NCBI GenBank assembly: GCA_000320545.1
Contig: ADNK01000489.1
Coordinates: 32,501-96,500 of the forward strand
Direction of reading: 5' to 3'
Source: Bigelowiella natans CCMP2755
Lineage: Eukaryota; Cercozoa; Chlorarachniophyceae
Length of the DNA stretch: 64,000 bases
Shown piece after piece: positions 42,207 through 54,468 of this stretch (positions are counted from its first letter, which is position 1; each line of letters starts with the position of its first letter). The notes below the pieces were generated by a model. The model saw only the letters and a program-made list of their open reading frames with translations, searched no databases and was not told the origin of the DNA. The translations under genes were made by a program, and so were the position numbers.

Positions 42207-45200
42207 CACATGCATCTGAATCATCGTCATCCATTACCCGAGACGTCAAAGTTGTCGAAAACCAGTTCCAGAAGCTGTTTCATATTGGCAGCTTTGAGGT
42301 CTGCACCTTCCATTGTGTGAAGAATGGCGCGTAGACGGCGGTCTGGTAGACTGCTGCCTCCGTAGCTTTTCTTTCCGCCTCTCTTGACGCCTTTTTTTAA
42401 GGCATCTGCCATGCTAGCAGATTCTCGGTTAATGAATCTATAACCGCCGCTTCCCAGAGTGCTTCCAGAATTAATCGTGGAGCCTCCGATCTCGGAAGCA
42501 CCTGAGTCCGTCTGCTGGCTCGCGACCGAAACCCCACTATAGAGTCTTCTATGCTGTGCTCGAGAAATCCCTACGCCGGTAGTACTCAATTGGTTCTTAG
42601 CGCGACGACTGCCCTCACGGAAATTAGAAGGCGATCCTGTGCCTTTCGAGTCACCAACAGCGGGAGAGAATGGAGTGCGCGGACTATTGCCATGTTGCGT
42701 ACGAGGTGAGACCCCCAGAAGTGATCGTGGAGATGAAATCGATCCTCGCCTTAGTGAGCTACCCCTTCGATGGTGCCTCCCTCCTCTCCCCCCGCCTGGA
42801 TGAAGACTGACGCCTATCTCGTCGCCAGCTCCGTGGACCTTGAGCTGGTCAATGATATTGCGGTCAACAGTGGACATCCTCCTGTTGCGCGTCTCCTTCT
42901 CGACGGGTATCTCGGTGATGGCTTTGGCAGCTTTCCAATTTATGTGGCACAACCACGTACCTTGCATCAGAACTAAATCATCCTCATCTCTCATCTTCAA
43001 GAGGATATCACGAGGAGGCTCCGCCACCGGAGCTTCGGTATTCTCTGCACTGAATGCCATGTTGGGATTCGAGAACATGACCAGCTTGAACGTTAGCTCG
43101 CTCAGTCGCGCCTTGAGACGCCGGAGTTGTCGGATCTCATTTGGGCGCGGCATGCGGTCGCGCTTCCCTCTGATAATTGTGTCCAATCGGTTGAACATGG
43201 AACGGTTGAAGGGACGCAACCATTGCACCATGTCCTTGATCAACTCCTCGATTTCTTTCAGGATTTCAAGAATAACCACTTGGAGCTGCACTTCGGGATC
43301 CTCCTTTTCTTCTTCCCCCATTAGTTTGTAAATCGAGGCACTGCGGAGCATTTTCGGCTTCTTTTTTTGAGCAGACTTACGAAGGTCTTTCCATGATTTT
43401 CTTCCTGTTTCTGCGAACACAAAAGATCATCCCTCAAACCATCACAGACGCATAGACGAAGTATACACTAGATTACATCGATGACATTTGTTTATTTGAC
43501 TATAAGGAAAAATTCGGTGCGTTGATAAAATTGATATGATGATGTACAGGTCCGCTCACCCATGAATCGGTTTAATTTCTCATTGAGAAGTGATCTCAAG
43601 ATGTGGACTCTTCCCTTAATAGCTTCTTCCACTGAAACAGCGAGCCAGAAGTCATACCTGTAAAATGATGGATTCGTGAACTTTTCCCTCATACATATCG
43701 ATCAATTTCGTTTTGTTCATAGCAGATACTCTCGAGCTTTTTACACGTGTGGGACGGAGGAAGATCATATTGTTAGTACTTACAATTTAACTCTGGCCTC
43801 TTCAAGCTTGGCGCTGAATGTACTGTGTTGTGACAACAACGTCGGGATTTCCATACGAGGGATCATTTCGCTTGTAGCCTTGAGCGTGACCTTGATGACA
43901 GTAAAGACGAACTTTGACAGAAGAAGCTGCTGAAATTTTTGGGTCTCCTTGGAAAACACATCGTTTGGCTCACAGATAATCATCCTGAGACAGTTGAACT
44001 CCGGGTTCTCATCGAGATTATCTTCCTCTGAGCCTTTCCCCCTGAAACTTTTTATCATCTTGTCCAGGTCTTGTTGAGAAAGGTTGTCATCACCTTTCTT
44101 CTTTAGTCGTTTACCTGCTTTCTGCTTGTTGTCAAACGCAGGTTTCAGTTCGTCCTTCAGCTCGTCCTCTCCAATCTCTTCTGTGACCCTTTCTAGCTCT
44201 CCTTTCTCTCGAAAATGCTTCAAATCGTCCAATTCCACAGCGTTTTTATCTTCAGGATTGTCATTCTTGGGTTGTCGCGTCTTCCGCGCCTCTCGCCTCG
44301 GACGCGAAGGAGCATTTCGTGGAATATGTTGTAGGAAATCTTTGCTCTCCCTCATATGTAGGAAATCATCTTCCTCGTCAAAGTTCAGTTTACCTTGAGA
44401 TTTGATGAGGTAATTCTGGAAACTCAACATTGCTTCCGGCGAAAGACCGCGCATCATGCTACTCATAATTGACATATCGCCCTCATCATGATCAGTTTCT
44501 TTCAGGAGCTCGTATGCACGTCGCACCTCGAGTGACCTTTGATGCTTTTTGATGATAGCAAACTTGTAGCGCTTTGACAGCTCCTTTGCAAAGACCAAAA
44601 ATCCGAAGCACGCCACGGCGAATAGAAGCGCAAGAGCTAATGATTGGAGGGCTAACTGCCAGATGTCCACGAGATAGTTGTCGAACTGATCCATCGAGAA
44701 CGACATTCCCACAAAAGTGACCACTAGCAAAGAGGCAAGAGACAGCTGCTCAAGAAGGTCGTTGTCGGCATCTTTATACGGATGGCCGGTGATGTCCATG
44801 AGGAGGCATGTTACCAGAGTAATCATGCAGAGAAAGGCCTGGAACACGCCCTTCTCCACGTACAGGGACGCAATTACCAAAATGATCGAACGAAAGATGT
44901 ACACAAGGAAATACCTTCGCTGCCCCTCCCGGAAGCGCTTGTAGAACGCCCCGGAGTACCACTTTGAGTACGTGCCCTTTGGCTCCGTCGTCATAAGAAG
45001 GAAAATCGGTAAGAACATAAGGAACCCAGACAAGATCATGACGGTCACCACAGCAACATGGTAGTCGTAACCGTAGTCATTGTAGTTGAAACAATGTTGA
45101 TTCATTCGCACAAGCTGAGAGGCATTACCATCAGGTTGGTCCTGGCAGGCCCAAAGACTGAAGAAGGATCTCCAGAGATATGTCGAGTCCAGGACAAGGA

Positions 45201-47970
45201 TCAGAAGGATAGTGTTTGCCATTCTCTCTGCATGCTTGTAACGCACCTCGGCTCTTAGGGTTATCTGTTCTTGGAGAAACTCCGCCTTATTCTGCTCACT
45301 TGCAAATTTGACATCCTTCACATCCATGGCCTTTGATGGACTGGCGGGGTTGCTCTTTTTTGATGGACTGGCGGGATTGCTCTTTTTTGATGGGGTTAGA
45401 GCATTCTTTGCCGATGGGGTGATGGGATTCTTCTGTTCCTTACTCGAGGGGCTGAACACCTTGTTGGATTTCCCTTTAATTGGACTCCTATCCATGGGAG
45501 TCTTGTCGCCCATGTCGCCCAGCTCCCTTTCCTCTGTAATGTTTTTCGCTATGCCACGGAGAATCCGATTTTCAAGTTTTTCTCTTCCCAAGAACCCAAA
45601 TTGAATGCATTTCCACAGCTTTGAGAACATGTACAGCCCAAGGACGAATGCGATCTGCAGCCAGGGCGTGAGGAGCTGTCCTGAATACGCGACAGGAAAG
45701 CTGTACCCAGCGAGGTCTCCAAATTGGCACTCGACCGCGGCGGTCTCAAGCCAGTTTGGATAGAACAGGATGGGAAGGAAGAAATTGATCGCTGGCATAG
45801 CATTTGTGTACGATTCGGGCCAGTCGAGACGGAATTGAGCAATGATGAAAGCTAGCTGGAAGAAGTTTGCCATTACGCCTAAGGAGGCAACTTTCGACAT
45901 GAGATCCACACGGTAGTAAATCAGTGCGATCAAACCAAAGTGAAAGATAGCCTGCAACAGTAGCTCGGGGTTTGAAAGGTAGTGCCCCCCGAAACACTCG
46001 AAGCAGCGGTTCCCAACATGGTAGTAGCCAGTTTCACACTGACCGCATAAATATCCTGCATATCCAGCAGCACACGAGCTGTTCGAGCCTCCAGGACACG
46101 ATGATATGGGATAACACAGTTTAATCAGATCCAAGATCTCAGGATCACGGAAGTGGCCGCGGTCAGGAATTGGGATCGTCCAACCCCCAGGACAATTCGC
46201 GTTGTCAGGACAAGCCTTGCAGGCAGTGACGGCGTTTGGGTAGTCGATTTTGTAGTAACCGTTGAGGCACAAACAATGCAGTAGCGATGTTGAGGAGGTA
46301 AACTGGGTCTGTGACTTGTCCATGCATGACAAACATGTCGTGCTTTGGTTGGAGGGCTGATATTCTGTGAGGCTACAGGATACGCATGAGTCGCGAGTGG
46401 GCTCGTTGGATCGGAATCCAGCATCGCACACCTCACACGGCGACTGATAGTCCGCAGTCACCCAACCTGGGTCACAGTTCTCGTATTCATAGTATTGGTC
46501 CACACCAGCATCAGTGCCGTAGTAAGTGACCTTGTTGATGGAGATCCTCACGGTCACGTTGCCGAAGGGATGGGATGGGGCGGTACATGAGACGTTGCAA
46601 TTGGAGACACATTGCTGGTTGTCCAGCGACGAGTCCCAGAATCCGAAGACCGTTTGGTCGCCGAAGCTGCACTTAACTGATCTGGTCCTGTAAAAAATGT
46701 TCCTTGCTGTGACAACAACCGACTCTGAGCTAGACTGTCCGATCATCTTTCCAACTTTGGGTCCAAACCACTGAATCGAGGGCGTGTCGTGGAAGAAGAA
46801 CTGTTCCAGTGTAAGATCGTACGCCGATGTATATACCTGGCCGTTGAGGGTGAGATCCAGGTTTGTGGTGATGAAACCGGTCACGTTGAGATAGGACAAG
46901 TCGGGGGTTGTCGTGTCGATGTTGTTGCCGTTGAGCGTTCCCACCGTTGTAAGGTAAGATCCGGTGTACTCGCCTGTCTGGATAGTCCAGCGCACTCGAA
47001 TCTTGTCTAAATCGAGGGGGCTTCCTGTGGCGAACTCGTTGTCTAAACCGGTGATGGATACCGATATCCCACCGGTTTTTACCGCGATGTCCGGGGATGA
47101 ACCCCTGATCTCAATATACGGTTTGTACACTGTCCACGTGGCTTCTTTCGAAACGTCGAGTCCGTTTGGCTTGAGCTTCATTGCGTAGCTGCCTTCATTG
47201 CAGCCGCTGTCCAGGACCGTAGCTGATAGCTCAATCTCTTTAGACGCAATGAACTGAACGTCTAACAGCGTGTATGCCGGGTGTGAACTAATAATGTCTG
47301 GGAGATAGGTCACTGCGCCTGCTACCGTGCGATTTGCCATTGTAATGAGTGAGCTCGCGTACGGGAGTACTCTGTGCGTAAAAGACGCGTTGGTAGAACC
47401 CAAGGTAGCCGTAGGCGGGGCTGAGATGAACGGTCGCGTTTTTCGCTCAAGCTTGAGGATGAGATCGGACGAGGTATTGTAGGGAATAGGAGCGGCGAGG
47501 AACAGCGTGACATAACCGTCAAGATTTTCCTGAGGAATCAGGGCGGGGCCATACACCTTAGTGAAAGAGCTGCTTGGGAGGGCTGATACGAAACCGGTCG
47601 CAGAGTAGCTCCCGGTGGCCACCAGCGCGTATGAAAGCTGCACGTCGAACAACGAAAACGTGGCGTTTTCCTTCACTTTAAGGACGACTTCCGTGAAGTT
47701 AGCCTCCGTCTCTCCCGGCTGCAGCTGGAACTGTGCCTCGATGAACATTGAGGAAGTGTACAGACCCTGATATTCAAGGTACGTTGCGGTGTCGTCGAGG
47801 AGACTCGAGCGAGTCGCATACACGCCTTGGTTCTCGTTGGGAGAGTAGGAAACTACAGTGGCCGATCCGCCTATCTCAGCACCTGAAATATCGGTTTTAG
47901 TACATAAATGGCAACAGAGATATCAGGACCAATATAAACAGCAATCATGAAGGCTTTCGAAAAGAATGAT

Positions 47971-48016
<46 letters not shown>

Positions 48017-51000
48017 GGGGAGAGAGTCAATACATTAATTTAATATAACAAATGTGTACACACGCGAGAGTGCACGCTTGTGTGGTTATTGATTTCCAGC
48101 GATCTGCATAGACATGGCAAACAAATGCGCATTGTAAATACCAGATGAATCGCACGTTCCAACGACAGTCCCTGAGGTCTTGGTGAAGTTGAACGAAGGC
48201 GTAAGCAAGGTCGACATGCTGTTACCTCGAAAGCGAACTTTAGTTCCCGGCGATAAAGATGAAGGCCGTGCATTTCCTCCGTTGGGGAAGTGGACCCAGT
48301 CAGAGTCATTGTAGTAGTAGAACTGTATCGCCTCCGTAGTTGTCGCGTTCAGCGGTGCAAAGCTTGGTGATGTTCGCAGAAGATTGGCTTCTGCGGCTGT
48401 ATGACCGTTCGAATCTAAAGTCTGGTTGCCGAGGAACGACAGCATCACTGGCAAAGTCGTGGGCTCAGTTGCTGCCGGCGCCGTGAACGTGATCGAAACG
48501 TCCGTTTTCGTGGATGTACTAGCTGACAGCGTAAAGTTGCCCTCTGACTTTATGACCCTGTCCCCTATATGAAGGTAGCAGGGCGTCAAACCATAAGAGA
48601 ACTGTGCCGAAATGAGGCTGCTCGCACTGCTGAACCCCATGCCACTGATTGTCGCCGTTACCGTAATGGTAGACCCCCCTGCTAACGGCGCGGACTTTGG
48701 GGATACGTCGAATGTCACATCGAAGAAACTCAGGCTCTTTCCAAGTAAATATTCTGCACCATTGACACTAACCAAGAGAGAGCGGCTGCCCAGCCCTGCA
48801 TCCTTGACGCTTGATCCCAGCAATGGTGTTGAGGGCGCCGTGCACTCAAGCTGGGAGGTAGAGATGAAGGAACAAGGGGACTCAATGTAGTAGTTCGTGA
48901 ATATCATTCGGATCAACGACGACCCGGTGTCGACGAAGCCAGTCCCATTGATGAAGATGGAATTGGAAAGATTACCAAAACCTGTCCATCCGTTGCGTAG
49001 AACATACGTGGTTGATGTGTCCGAGTCAAGGCCAGAGATGGAACTCACGTTCCACAAGGCAGCTTGGAACTCCGTCTGATTCGTCAGGGCTTTAGTGAAG
49101 GAGTCGGTGGTAGTAGACAGGCTCATATGCAGGCTCCTCGCGGCTCCCACCGAAACGGGAATGTTGAGGCCATCGGACTTGAGGGACATGCGCCATAGCT
49201 TCATATTTTCGGCCAAGTAGCTGGACGATAGCTGCGGCACTGTGGGTGTGACTTCCGCAAACTTGCGGATTCCTACCCACTCTGCTCCGGGAAAGTAACT
49301 CCACCCATCTGCAGCGATCTGGAACTCCTGAGAGCTGGACCCATTACAAGCTGCGAGATAGTATTCAGCAACAGACGCGTTTCGTGTTAGGCAGCCACTT
49401 GGGCCTTCCAGTGTGTAGGTAGTGCCGCCACCGGTATACTTGAACTCATGTAGTTCGCCCCCTTGGACATTCTGAATGCTTGAGCCGCTCCGTTTCCATT
49501 TCTGAGAAGAAGCCCCTGTGCAGGTAGAGAATTCGAATATATTGGATTGAAGGGTGAGGCACAGTTCTGACGTGTCGACGAGATAGAACTCTCCAAGGTT
49601 TGCACCATAGCTAGTGCCAGCAATGGCTTTGGAGCTTATCGCTTTGCTTTGTGAATCGGTGAAGGATATTGAGGGTGTTGGTGTGGGTGATGATCCTGCG
49701 AAAAAGTAGATCGGCGTGTTGCTGCTTCCGCTAAAGCGCGTTGACGCGAAGGTCCTTTCGTACGCTGTCGCGCTTTCACGGACGAACGAACCACCCGACC
49801 AGGCGCAATCGTGCAGCCTAAAGGTAAAATTGCCCGCTGTTTTGGTTAGAGTCACGCGGCGGCTCTCCCCGTGGATTGTGCAGCTGGATAGCGAAATACT
49901 CTCGGCGACGATGGGGGAATTCGCAGTCACATGCTTGAGTTCTCCAAAATTGTTGATGACAAAGCCTTCATATGGAAGGCCGGAGTTGACATCAACGCCC
50001 GCATCCTCTGAGCCAAGGAAAACAGCGTTTGGATCTTCAGAAAAGTAGAAAACGTTGCCGGCTCGTGTTGGAAATTCCCAGAATCGAACAGCCTCAGAGC
50101 TGTTAGAGCCGGGGAATGCCGAAGAGTTGTAGAAGGGTGATTCTGCCACTGGCTGGAAGGGAGCAAGACCCAGCTCGACAATAAAGCTTTCATTCGTGTA
50201 CAGCTCTGGTGTAATGTTGACTCTAGGCGCTTGTTGGAAGCGAGCCGACCCCTTGAAGCTACGATATCCAGAGGCCGTGTCTGTGATGACCTGGAACGAG
50301 GATCCAGTGGTCGTGCTGAAGTTCCACTTTGTGGCATCGAAAGTGAGGCCCATATCATCGTAGAAGCTGAACACCATCCCAGCATCAAAGTATGTCGTAG
50401 CTGCTGCACCTCCTGTCTCCATGTAGATGGTTTTTAGCGAGTTCGCAGCGATTAGGGGAACCTTAACCCACACCCTGGCCACCGAAGAGTTGTGCATCGA
50501 GGGATCAGCAAACCAGTACAACTCAGTCTGGATGTCGGAGTCGTAGAACGCCAGCTGTTTGTAGTTTGTGAGGGCTTGTATGCTCGCAAGGTAAGTCACG
50601 TTCACAGTCAGCTCCAGCTGAAAATCGGTAAGAGCTTCACTCCCAGATCCAGTGTGATCAATTTCAATCGGGATAAAGTCTGTGACATCGACAGTCGAGG
50701 ACGATTCTAAGCTGAAGTATGGCTTGCTACCATTCCCAGGGAGGGCGCGCACGTTGAAGTCAGCGCGCTTCGTGAATACATCAAGACCGGTCTCAAACAG
50801 TTGCGACACGTTCAATACGGAATCCAACTCAGACACCGCGGTGTAGGTTGTGTAGGTGGGTTCGGCCGGACGGTAAGCCGGAAAATTATCGTCGTAAAAG
50901 AAGTATGCTCCAGCCTCCTGGTAGCCAATATTTCCTCCATTGTCGTCGGGGTTGTCCGTAGAGACGCCCACTGCATACGTGCCATGACCGGTGGCAAATG

Positions 51001-54000
51001 GAAGGAACGTGCATTTGATGGTATTGTTGGTTGTGCGTAGGGTGCTGTCGACGTAGCTGCACTCCGACGTCCCCGACTCATTTCCAAGGCGCATGCGCGC
51101 AAAAACACGCGATGTGTTCGTGAAGAACCGCCCGGTAAGAGTGACATTCGTCTCCGCTCTAAAGAATCCGATCTGAGGTGTAACCGACCGTACAGACGCT
51201 GGAAAGTAGTAAAGGAAATTGGCTTGCAAGGCCGAGTCACTGGTATAGTCCTGCCCGTTAAGGGCAACTGTGATATTAGCGTACACACTAGGCTCTGTTT
51301 TGTAGTCTGAGCCGCGTGCGACGGAGGGCAAGGCAGGAGTCTCACAGACAATCGTTGTCGAGGACACAAAGCGGGCAGCGGCTGTCACAGCTTCGAACGC
51401 TGTGTCAGAAGCGTCAGCCTGTCGCATCCGCACCGTGATGTAGTCGCTGTTGAGGAAGCCCTGTCCGGTGATCGTGATTGTCGTATTTCCGTGCATGGGA
51501 CCAAACTCTGGACTCACAGTCCTCGTAAGATTTGGAAGATTGAAGGCTGTGAAGTTAAGCGAAGAGCTTGTATATTGTTCTCCATTGAGTGCGATTTGGA
51601 GCTTAATTGTCTCACTGGACTCCGAGTAACTAGGCTGTACGCATTGCAGCACAACCCCGGAACTAGCTTCGGTATTGCTTAAAAATGTCCCAAATGTTGT
51701 CCCTCCAGGAGTCCATTGACATTTTGCCAGGTTAGTAGAGTTGCTACCGCCGTAGGAATGATATGTCCTGATCAAGCCGTCGGCGGTGACGTTCACAAGC
51801 GCGCCACCCTCGACGAATCCAAGGTTAGGCGCGAAAGAGGTCACGTTGAGGTTCTGATAGTACAAGAACTTTGTGCTTCCCGTGCTGAAGTGTGCTAGCG
51901 AGGAGACATCTACAGCAGCAGAGACACCCAGGGCAGCACCCGTAGTAGCCGGTACAGACTCTGAGCTTTGCGCTGTGGACTTGCAGCGAACGAGTGTCTG
52001 GGAGAGGTAGTCACACGAAGCCACCTGATAGAGCCCGGTCACACTTGTGGGATGCTCCGTGTTGGGATCATACGCTCTTCCTCGCGCGTAGTTGATCTGA
52101 ACGTTCGAGTCCGTCATCGTGGAGCCATAAATGTTAAAGCTATGCAGCACGCCTAGGGAGGAGTGCATCCAAAGGACCTGGGATGGGGCCACGGACTGCC
52201 CAATGTTTCCCAAAGTCTGGCTTCCGACTTTTGTCAGGGCTACGCCATCCACGGTGACTTTCTCTCCATGCCACACGATGTGGTGCAATCCTAAACTGAG
52301 ACCACCAGCCTTCTCAAACACTTCCGTAGACGAGGACGATACAGATATGTTTAGCTGGAACCCTGCGCTCGAGCTGTTGCGCATCTTAATATACCATGGC
52401 AATGTTCGGACACCATTTCCGTCCGTAAGAGTCATAACATCCACCCAGCTGGAGCTGATGCTGCTGCCTAGATCGGCCCATATTTCGAGCGTGTATTCGG
52501 TGCCAATTTCAATGAGGGTGGCTGAAACGTTAAAGTTTACGCTTGCCCCTTGTGTGTCGGACAGATCTATCCATCCGAGGCCAGAGAGTGAAGCGTTAGA
52601 GATGGAACCATCCACCCCTCCCACACTATCTTGGGCTGTATTACCAATAGAGTTCATCATATATGAATGTCGCAAACGGGAACATATCCAATGGGTTGAC
52701 GATAGTACATACGCCGAGGGACATAAGTCGAAGTTGGAGACTTTTTGGCCTGTGACGATGTTGGCCTCCGCATTCAAAGATGTGCACGCGCTCGCGAGGA
52801 AGAATGTGCACTCACGGGTGGCATTGTGATACTTATAATAGTCGCAATTCCATGCGTTCTGACAGCTCGTCTGGCAGGCCCCCTGGTCTCCCACCACGCC
52901 AGCTGATGTACCACTCCCCGAACAAGACTGATTCACGGACGTTGTCCATGACACCATCGTCGTAACTGGGTCGGCAGCGACCGCAGTCACGTTCCCGAAG
53001 CGGACCTCCAGGCTCCCGGTGGGGAAGAAGAAGCCAGCAATATCCACTGATGTGTTTCCTCGTATCGGGCCGGATGCGCGTACTACAGAATCAACGCTGG
53101 GCACTGATACGACCGGTACCGCGAGTTGGAAGCCGACGGAAGTATGTCCAACCTTGACGATGAACGAGTATCCTGCTGCTCCGAAGGCTGCAGTTGAGTT
53201 TGAGGCGTCGTTCTTGAATGCTGAAGTAGATGGTATCTGGAAGACGAGCTTTCCGTTGATCAATTCTACACTGGAGCTACTGAAGACCGAGTTTGGGTAT
53301 GAGAGGCAAGCAAGAATATTTTTCACGTTTTGGCTAGTCAAGGCGCTTTGATTCCTCACAACCTAATATAATATAGTGTCCATTGCAACATTTCAGTGCA
53401 ACAGATTCTAATGATGTCAATATCAAGTTAAAATGTGGGACTATTAATGGTAACCAACCTGGACATCGGCATTAAGGTAGGTGCATCGTTCGGAGTCCCT
53501 CGTAAGGCTAATCTCGGGTGTGATACCCGTCGCCAGGAGAATGTTCGAGCCTGAGATGGCCACAGTCTCCCCACCTTCAGCAGAAATGTGCGTGATATTA
53601 ATTCCTGATATATTGAAGGCGTTCATTGTGACAGAGCCGCTAGACTGGCCGCCGACATTCACGATAACTGGATAGGCTCCGGGAGCCGGAAGCTCTGGCG
53701 AATAGCACGTTAAGTTGGTGTCTGCTGTGGTTTCTCCTTCCATGGCTGGAGTCGAGAAAAAGGAGGCAAACACGCAGGGCAAACCGCCCACGGTGATCTC
53801 CAAACCTGGAATTATGATGAACTTAGTGAGTGATGGTGATGCAGGACAGAAAGGTTCAGTAATGTGTTGTAGTGTGATTCCCACATACCGTTCTGGCCAT
53901 ATCTCCCTTCAAGGGACATCTCCAGCTCAGCAAAATTGAAACCGATGACGGTTAGGAGCGTGCCCCCCGACACATGGTCAGTGTCGGGTGTAACGGATAA

Positions 54001-54425
54001 AATTACTGGGGCTCCGAAGTTAAGGTTAGACTGGAACGATACTAGTTGGCCGCCAACTTCAAGCTCCACATTCATCCCGGTACCAGCGCCGTCAATTATG
54101 CACGCAAGGCTTTCGTGTGGAACAATGACGCTGCAAAGAAACAAGTCTGTCTTGAAGAAGCCTCCTGGGGCCCATGATACAGTATTGTTCAACACCCGAG
54201 CTTGCTGTCCGACCCAGCTAAAGCTTAAGGTCGAATTTGCCGGGCCGAAGTTGGTGCCGTTAATGATAACTTTGCCTAACACCATTTACGCACACACCAA
54301 CATAACATACACGGCGCATCAGATGTGTTTGCAGCAGCAGCAGATAGTAAAGAATGTTTCGTATTTGTGCGTATACACACGCGTGTGTGGCACTTAAATT
54401 TAAAATGAACGTGGTGAGGGGGAGG

Positions 54426-54468
<43 letters not shown>

